Shown piece after piece: positions 59,927 to 64,000 of a stretch of DNA of 64,000 bases. Both the position numbers and the translations under genes were made by a program. The notes under the pieces were generated by a model that saw nothing but the letters and a program-made list of their open reading frames with translations, was not told the DNA's origin and ran no database searches. The stretch lies in NCBI RefSeq assembly GCF_015207005.2, contig NZ_JADEXS020000001.1:6719001-6783000 (forward strand), written 5' to 3'. Positions within the stretch are counted from its first letter, which is position 1. Each line of letters opens with the position of its first letter. The DNA comes from Desmonostoc muscorum LEGE 12446. Lineage in GTDB: Bacteria; Cyanobacteriota; Cyanobacteriia; Cyanobacteriales; Nostocaceae.

Positions 59927-60415
59927 ATGAGTATCGTCACGAAAGCGATCGTGAATGCTGACGCAGAAGCACGCTACCTCAGCCCTGGTGAATTGGATCG
60001 GATCAAATCCTTTGTAGCAGCTGGTGAGCGCCGCCTGCGGATTGCTCAAGTTTTGACAGACAATCGCGAACGGTTAATCAAAGGAGCTGGCGATCAACTG
60101 TTCCAAAAGCGTCCTGATGTTGTGTCTCCTGGTGGTAACGCCTACGGTCAAGAATTGACTGCTACTTGTCTGCGTGACCTAGATTACTACCTCCGCCTCG
60201 TTACCTACGGTATCGTTGCTGGTGATGTTACCCCCATCGAAGAAATCGGTGTTATCGGCGCCCGTGAACTTTATAAGTCCTTGGGAACTCCTATCGATGC
60301 TCTTGCTGAAGGTATCCGCGGAGTGAAGGCTGGTGCTGCTAGCCTGCTGTCTGGTGATGACGCTGCTGAAGCTGGTAGCTACTTCGACTATCTAGTCGGT
60401 GCTTTACTAGGTTAA
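59927..60415 (+). CDS. apcA: allophycocyanin alpha subunit
   Basis: 162 codons before the stop from ATG 59927 ([23 protein letters not shown]). The phycocyanobilin Cys is at about residue 81 in [23 protein letters not shown]. Forms (alpha-beta)3 trimers of the phycobilisome core with ApcB. The start is set by GGAGG 9 bases upstream and by family length. Confidence 0.98.
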   Translation: MSIVTKAIVNADAEARYLSPGELDRIKSFVAAGERRLRIAQVLTDNRERLIKGAGDQLFQKRPDVVSPGGNAYGQELTATCLRDLDYYLRLVTYGIVAGDVTPIEEIGVIGARELYKSLGTPIDALAEGIRGVKAGAASLLSGDDAAEAGSYFDYLVGALLG

Positions 60416-60477
60416 AGCTGTTTACTCGGCATCAAACAGAAGTATTGCAATACAGTTGGAAATAAGGAATTAACAAC

Positions 60478-60966
60478 ATGGCTCAAGACGCAATTACCGC
60501 TGTCATTAACTCCGCAGACGTTCAAGGTAAATACCTCGACTCTGCTGCTTTAGAGAAGCTAAAAGGCTATTTTTCTACCGGCGAACTGCGGGTACGTGCT
60601 GCTAGCACCATCAGCGCCAACGCTGCTACCATTGTCAAAGAAGCAGTAGCAAAATCTTTGCTGTACTCTGACATCACCCGTCCCGGTGGCAACATGTACA
60701 CCACCCGTCGCTATGCTGCTTGCATTCGTGACTTAGACTACTACCTCCGCTATGCCACCTACGCTATGTTAGCTGGCGATCCTTCCATTTTGGATGAGCG
60801 TGTACTCAATGGCTTGAAGGAAACCTATAACTCCTTGGGTGTACCCGTTGGTGCTACCGTGCAAGCTATCCAATCCATCAAAGAAGTTACCGCTAGTTTG
60901 GTAGGTTCTGATGCTGGTAAGGAAATGGGCGTTTACTTAGACTATATCTCCTCTGGCTTAAGCTAA
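60478..60966 (+). CDS. apcB: allophycocyanin beta subunit
   Basis: 162 residues, [20 protein letters not shown]. The bilin Cys is residue 82 ([20 protein letters not shown]). Asn72 in RPGGNMY is the conserved target of gamma-N-methylation. It follows apcA by 62 bases, and the pair is expected at equal abundance. Confidence 0.98.
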   Translation: MAQDAITAVINSADVQGKYLDSAALEKLKGYFSTGELRVRAASTISANAATIVKEAVAKSLLYSDITRPGGNMYTTRRYAACIRDLDYYLRYATYAMLAGDPSILDERVLNGLKETYNSLGVPVGATVQAIQSIKEVTASLVGSDAGKEMGVYLDYISSGLS

Positions 60967-61192
60967 GAGCTAGTTTGCGCTTAAGAATTTAGGTGCGGCT
61001 TTATTAAGGTCTGGAAATCAATCGTGAGTGCTAGAACGTTATATTGCTTATCTTGGTTAATTATCAGTGATGAGTGTTGGTGGTCTAGTATTGATGTTTG
61101 ATTTCCAGCCTTGGAAAGATTAATTTAAAGATTTGCACTCAAGATTTACAGATAAAAAAGTTTCCACAAACAATACAGGAGATTTTCAGAAC

Positions 61193-61399
61193 ATGGCCCG
61201 TTTGTTTAAGATTACTGCTCTTGTTCCCAGCCAAACCCGAATTCGTACCCAACGCGAACTGCAAAACACCTACTTCACTAAACTAGTTCCCTACGAGAAC
61301 TGGTTCCGCGAACAGCAACGCATTCAAAAAGCAGGCGGCAAAATCATCAAAGTAGAACTAGCAACTGGTAAGCAAGGCGCTAATGCTGGTTTGTCGTAA
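61193..61399 (+). CDS. apcC: phycobilisome core linker LC7.8
   Basis: 68 residues from ATG 61193, MARLFKITALVPSQTRIRTQ. CpcD-like linker fold with ENWFREQQRIQKAGGKIIKVEL. It caps core cylinders. An AGGAGA lies 12 bases upstream. The 226-base gap after apcB and the terminator at 61435 close the operon. Confidence 0.97.
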   Translation: MARLFKITALVPSQTRIRTQRELQNTYFTKLVPYENWFREQQRIQKAGGKIIKVELATGKQGANAGLS

Positions 61400-61434
61400 T
61401 TGCTGTAGACAGAACATTTTTTTAGGGAATTGGT

Positions 61435-61462
61435 AAGAGGTCAAAAAAAGACCTCTTTTTTG
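61435..61462 (+). terminator. intrinsic terminator of apc operon
   Basis: AAGAGGTC / GACCTCTT (61435-61442, 61450-61457) with an A7 loop and a T run after it, 36 bases downstream of apcC. Confidence 0.9.
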
Positions 61463-61490
61463 TCGTTCATAATTTTGAAAATTAAAAGTT

Positions 61491-61593
61491 ATACCATTTT
61501 ACGAAAATCGTAATACATATAGATTTACCGTAGGGGCGCACAGCTGTGCGCCCCTACCAAGGTATTTGTATCAACCTTAAACTGAAACGGTAT
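61491..61593. repeat. inverted-repeat element overlapping an oxygenase gene end
   Basis: 103 bp with the same ends as the element at 25494 (ATACCATTTTAC left; CTGAAACGGTAT right). Its centre is a perfect 28-bp palindrome at 61530-61557, half of which reads GTAGGGGCGCACAG. It covers the last six codons (including the stop) of the minus-strand gene. Confidence 0.8.
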
Positions 61594-62608
61594 TAAACAT
61601 ATTTACCAAGCGATACCCGCGAGTATAAAGCGGAACTGGAGCGCCAATATTCTGCCTATTTTTAGCTTGTTCAACAGTTTCATCAAACACAATCAGCGTT
61701 TCATTGCCAACTTTCAGCCAGTCTTCATAAGGTACGCTCATATCATCTTCAACACCAGCAATACTAGGTGGTATCATTGCCCGATAAGCTTCATTGAATT
61801 TTCTGCGGAACCGAAAATCTACTGAAATTCTCAAACCTTCAGTTTTTCGTCTTACTGTTTGGTGTAATCCACGGGCATCATTAAAGTACATCGTACCATG
61901 TTGTAATTGTGCTTCAGTGTAGGAAACAACCATTGGAATATCTCGACCTTCATCGAAGTCTGACATTACCTGCATAGCCTGTAATTCCATTTCGCGGGGC
62001 ATTTCACCGGCTTCGATGGTTATATGATCGATGTCGCCAAATAGTGGCAGAACTACTACAGTTGCATCAGCAGGAACACCTGCCCAGACATCGCTATGGC
62101 ACTTTGAGCTAGCAAAGGGCAAAGCCAACTTCATCGGGTCAGTTTTGCCATAAACCATACGGAGATTGACTGGTAAATCTACTGCATCGATTAGGTCATT
62201 TGCTCCTAGTTGATAAAAAGCCTCAGCTACGCTTTTTTGAAAGAGGTTAAATGCCAGAGTGTGTTCTCGCTTGGGCATTAAAAGACCAGTGCCGGTGTAG
62301 TTCGGCAAAGTGTTTCTTGCTTCCATCAGTCGTTCCAGCATTTCAGCTTCCGAAAGAATAATGGGACTATTCAGACAAGCTGATATGTAACCCGCAGCAG
62401 CAACTCGGATTTGCTGGAATAACTCAGGCTTTAATGTGTGTTCAAACAGCAGTCGATACTGGTGTCTCGTAGCCATTTTATCAGCCAGTTCATCAAAGAG
62501 GCGATCGCCAAGCTCAGAAAATGCGTAGGCGTAGCCCGTCGTAGACATCCCACGCTCATGTTCTAAGCTGGACACTGGTGATTCTACTGGCAGTTTTGCT
62601 AACATCAT
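61577..62608 (-). CDS. putative Fe(II)/2-oxoglutarate-type oxygenase
   Basis: 343 residues from ATG 62608 with GGGAG just upstream; a TTG at 62617 is an alternative. No family name is certain, but the pattern fits a jelly-roll oxygenase: His171 and Asp173 in SKCHSDVWAG, His249 in ARGLHQTVRR and Arg260 in EGLRISVDFRF, the H-x-D...H...R set that binds iron and 2-oxoglutarate. StrG-like cupins of aminoglycoside clusters are another reading. The tail (VNMFNTVSV) is encoded by a repeat element. It is divergent from a methyltransferase and a haem-oxygenase-fold gene, suggesting a small biosynthetic pathway. Confidence 0.6.
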   Translation of the reverse strand: MMLAKLPVESPVSSLEHERGMSTTGYAYAFSELGDRLFDELADKMATRHQYRLLFEHTLKPELFQQIRVAAAGYISACLNSPIILSEAEMLERLMEARNTLPNYTGTGLLMPKREHTLAFNLFQKSVAEAFYQLGANDLIDAVDLPVNLRMVYGKTDPMKLALPFASSKCHSDVWAGVPADATVVVLPLFGDIDHITIEAGEMPREMELQAMQVMSDFDEGRDIPMVVSYTEAQLQHGTMYFNDARGLHQTVRRKTEGLRISVDFRFRRKFNEAYRAMIPPSIAGVEDDMSVPYEDWLKVGNETLIVFDETVEQAKNRQNIGAPVPLYTRGYRLVNMFNTVSV

Positions 62609-63086
62609 TTCTCCCAAAGTTCTTATAAATTAGCTAACAGGACTTATGCATCCAAAGCTAGTTCGTTGTCAAAACGAATCTGGCTATTATAAATTAACAA
62701 GATTATTCTGTTCACACTTCGTAAAATATACGGGTTTAATTTTCTTATTTATCTTAATTAAAAGAGCGAATATTAATCATTTTAATAAAGCAGAGATAAA
62801 TAGCTATATGTGAAGTAGATTTTAAATTTGCAATATCAAAAATTCATGAAGCTCAATTGTATTTAGTCTTGGTTTTTTGAAGGAACTGCGAAGCTGATAG
62901 TATTTTTGTGATTATTACTTGTAAAAATATGCTTTTTAAACACAAAAATAGAAGCTTATAAAAATCGGTGAAATCAACGTTAACAGTTAAATCCTTAAAT
63001 GTTAGAACATATATATCCGTTTTTGAAACTTATAAACCTAGATTGATTTAGATAAACATAACTCAAATATAAATAAATAGTTAAAA
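62609..63086. promoter_or_regulatory. divergent AT-rich promoter region
   Basis: 478 bases, AT-rich, between divergent biosynthetic-type genes. No gene or repeat recognised. Confidence 0.5.
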
Positions 63087-63857
63087 ATGTCAACATTGAA
63101 TCATAAAAACTCAACTAGAAACTTATATAATCGCACAGCATCAGATTGGATTAGAGGAGAACCTATTTCCTTATCTGACTTTACAGCCCGTCCTTTGGTA
63201 CTAGGACTTTGTGAACCTGTTAGTGGATTGCGAGTACTAGACATAGGTTGTGGTGAAGGTTATTGCAGCCGAGAATTACGCCGACGTGGAGCTGCACAAG
63301 TGCATGGAATAGACCTTTCTCAAAGCATGATTGAAGCAGCAACCTTGCAAGAAGTAGAAGATGCTTTGGGTATTAGCTACCAAGTAGGATGTGCTACCAA
63401 CCTCAAGCAGTTTGATGATGCTGAAATTGATTTAGTTGTTGCAGTGTTTCTATTTAATTATTTAACAATTGCTCAGACCGAAGAATGCATGAAGGAAGTT
63501 GCACGCATTCTTCGTCCCGGCGGTCGATTTGTATTCAGCGTTCCCCATCCATCCTTTCCATATATGCGGGAGCCAGGATATCCATTTTATTTTCAAGTTC
63601 AGGGTAAAGGCTACTTCAGCAAGCGAGATCAACAGTTTCCTGGCCGTATTTGGAAACGAGACGGTTCCTGGCTAAATGTGCAATTGATTCACAAAACTCT
63701 TGAGGATTATTTTAATGCCCTTAAAATTGCTGGCTTCAATACGATGCCAATCCTACAAGAATTGCGTGTGACTCCAGAACATATCGCACTAGATGAATCA
63801 TTCTTTAGCCCCTTACTTGACCAACCCCTCCATCTAGCCATACAAGTATCACGATGA
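63087..63857 (+). CDS. class I SAM-dependent methyltransferase
   Basis: 256 residues. Motif I RVLDIGCGEGYCSREL, then VHGIDLSQSMIEAA, DLVVAVFLFNYLT, and motif VI ILRPGGRFVFSVPHPSFPYM. The core is that of Methyltransf_11/25 enzymes for small molecules, with the post-motif segment (YFQVQGKGYFSKRDQQFPGRIWKRDG) typical of the tailoring subgroup. The next gene starts inside its stop codon (ATGA), so the two are translationally coupled. Confidence 0.88.
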   Translation: MSTLNHKNSTRNLYNRTASDWIRGEPISLSDFTARPLVLGLCEPVSGLRVLDIGCGEGYCSRELRRRGAAQVHGIDLSQSMIEAATLQEVEDALGISYQVGCATNLKQFDDAEIDLVVAVFLFNYLTIAQTEECMKEVARILRPGGRFVFSVPHPSFPYMREPGYPFYFQVQGKGYFSKRDQQFPGRIWKRDGSWLNVQLIHKTLEDYFNALKIAGFNTMPILQELRVTPEHIALDESFFSPLLDQPLHLAIQVSR

Positions 63858-64000
63858 CACAGACACTTTCTTTAGTTAAAAATTCCTTCCAAAAAATAAC
63901 CGATAATCATCCTCTATGGAACCATGAGTTCCTAATGCAGTGTCGTACTGGAAATTTATTCCTACCAGACGTACAGATACTAGCTGTTCAAATGTATAAA
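63854..64000 (+). CDS. haem-oxygenase-fold (iron-containing redox enzyme-like) protein, 5' part
   Basis: 49 codons before the window ends: MTQTLSLVKNSFQKITDN, then HPLWNHEFLMQCRTGNLFL and LAVQMYK. The HPLW.H.F......G.L......A.Q.Y pattern opens haem-oxygenase-like di-iron oxidases (HDO/TenA/PqqC group). The 4-base overlap with the methyltransferase implies a shared pathway. Ligand residues lie beyond the edge, so the call is provisional. Confidence 0.6.
   Translation, partial: MTQTLSLVKNSFQKITDNHPLWNHEFLMQCRTGNLFLPDVQILAVQMYK

Overview
The window looks like chromosome from a filamentous, Nostoc-type cyanobacterium (order Nostocales). The evidence is: a phycobilisome core operon (apcE-apcA-apcB-apcC), the cyanobacterial ATP synthase operon with two b-type subunits, a tmRNA whose tag reads ANNIVKFARKDALVAA, an adjacent pair of A-type flavodiiron genes, very frequent GCGATCGC (HIP1) octamers, and many short tandemly repeated 7-9 base repeats (STRRs such as TTCTGAA, CCCAGTC, TTAGGAG, GAGGGAGAT) between and sometimes inside genes. 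Everything here is reading of the sequence; no database search was run.

Layout. 1-12.8 kb: 3'-truncated (at the window edge) GH13 amylase, a lipase-like hydrolase, an acidic TerB-like protein, rpsB-tsf, an STRR-invaded hypothetical gene, recG, a Uma2 nuclease-like gene, a membrane protein and a CYP120-like P450. 13-21 kb: a sucrose-phosphate-synthase-like glycosyltransferase with a long structured leader, an ABC ATPase remnant, small hypotheticals, a PD-(D/E)XK-like protein, a CblD/MMADHC-like protein, a DUF3445 haem enzyme, a transposase fragment and two miniature elements. 21.7-30.8 kb: flv3-like and flv1-like genes, CsbD, a REC-histidine kinase, a NarL-type regulator, tRNA-Leu(CAG) and a SpoU methyltransferase. 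31-38.7 kb: a secreted protease-TPR protein, tyrosine phenol-lyase with a small partner gene, a miniature IS66 relic, ssrA, a second Uma2 gene and a YoeB toxin fossil. 38.7-45.5 kb: the ATP synthase operon on the minus strand (atp1-atpB-atpE-atpF2-atpF-atpH-atpA-atpG). 46-52.3 kb: a methyltransferase, then a vWA / PP2C phosphatase / protein kinase triad. 52.5-56 kb: a HicB-like antitoxin with a nonsense-mutated vapC, a comB-like gene and two secreted paralogues. 56.2-61.4 kb: apcE-apcA-apcB-apcC. 61.5-64 kb: a divergent, uncharacterised biosynthetic-looking locus (2OG-Fe oxygenase-like, methyltransferase, haem-oxygenase-fold protein running off the edge).

The most striking system is the triad at 47.4-52.3 kb. 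A vWA protein (TerY-like), a PP2C phosphatase and a kinase lie nearly end to end on the plus strand. The kinase gene is cut by an ISAs1-family element with an 11-bp target duplication. Removing the element and one duplication copy joins the kinase in frame to a C..H..C..C zinc-ribbon-like segment, a WD40 propeller and C-terminal membrane helices, giving one ancestral protein of about 754 residues. The element's own transposase is split by a -1 frameshift at a run of eight A. So the window records a kinase-to-WD40 membrane fusion of the TerY-P type that was recently broken.

Several other modules are decayed (vapC, yoeB, IS66, IS630, ABC ATPase). Inverted-repeat miniature elements of at least three families sit between genes. 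One of them supplies the last residues and stop codon of the oxygenase-like gene at 61.6 kb.
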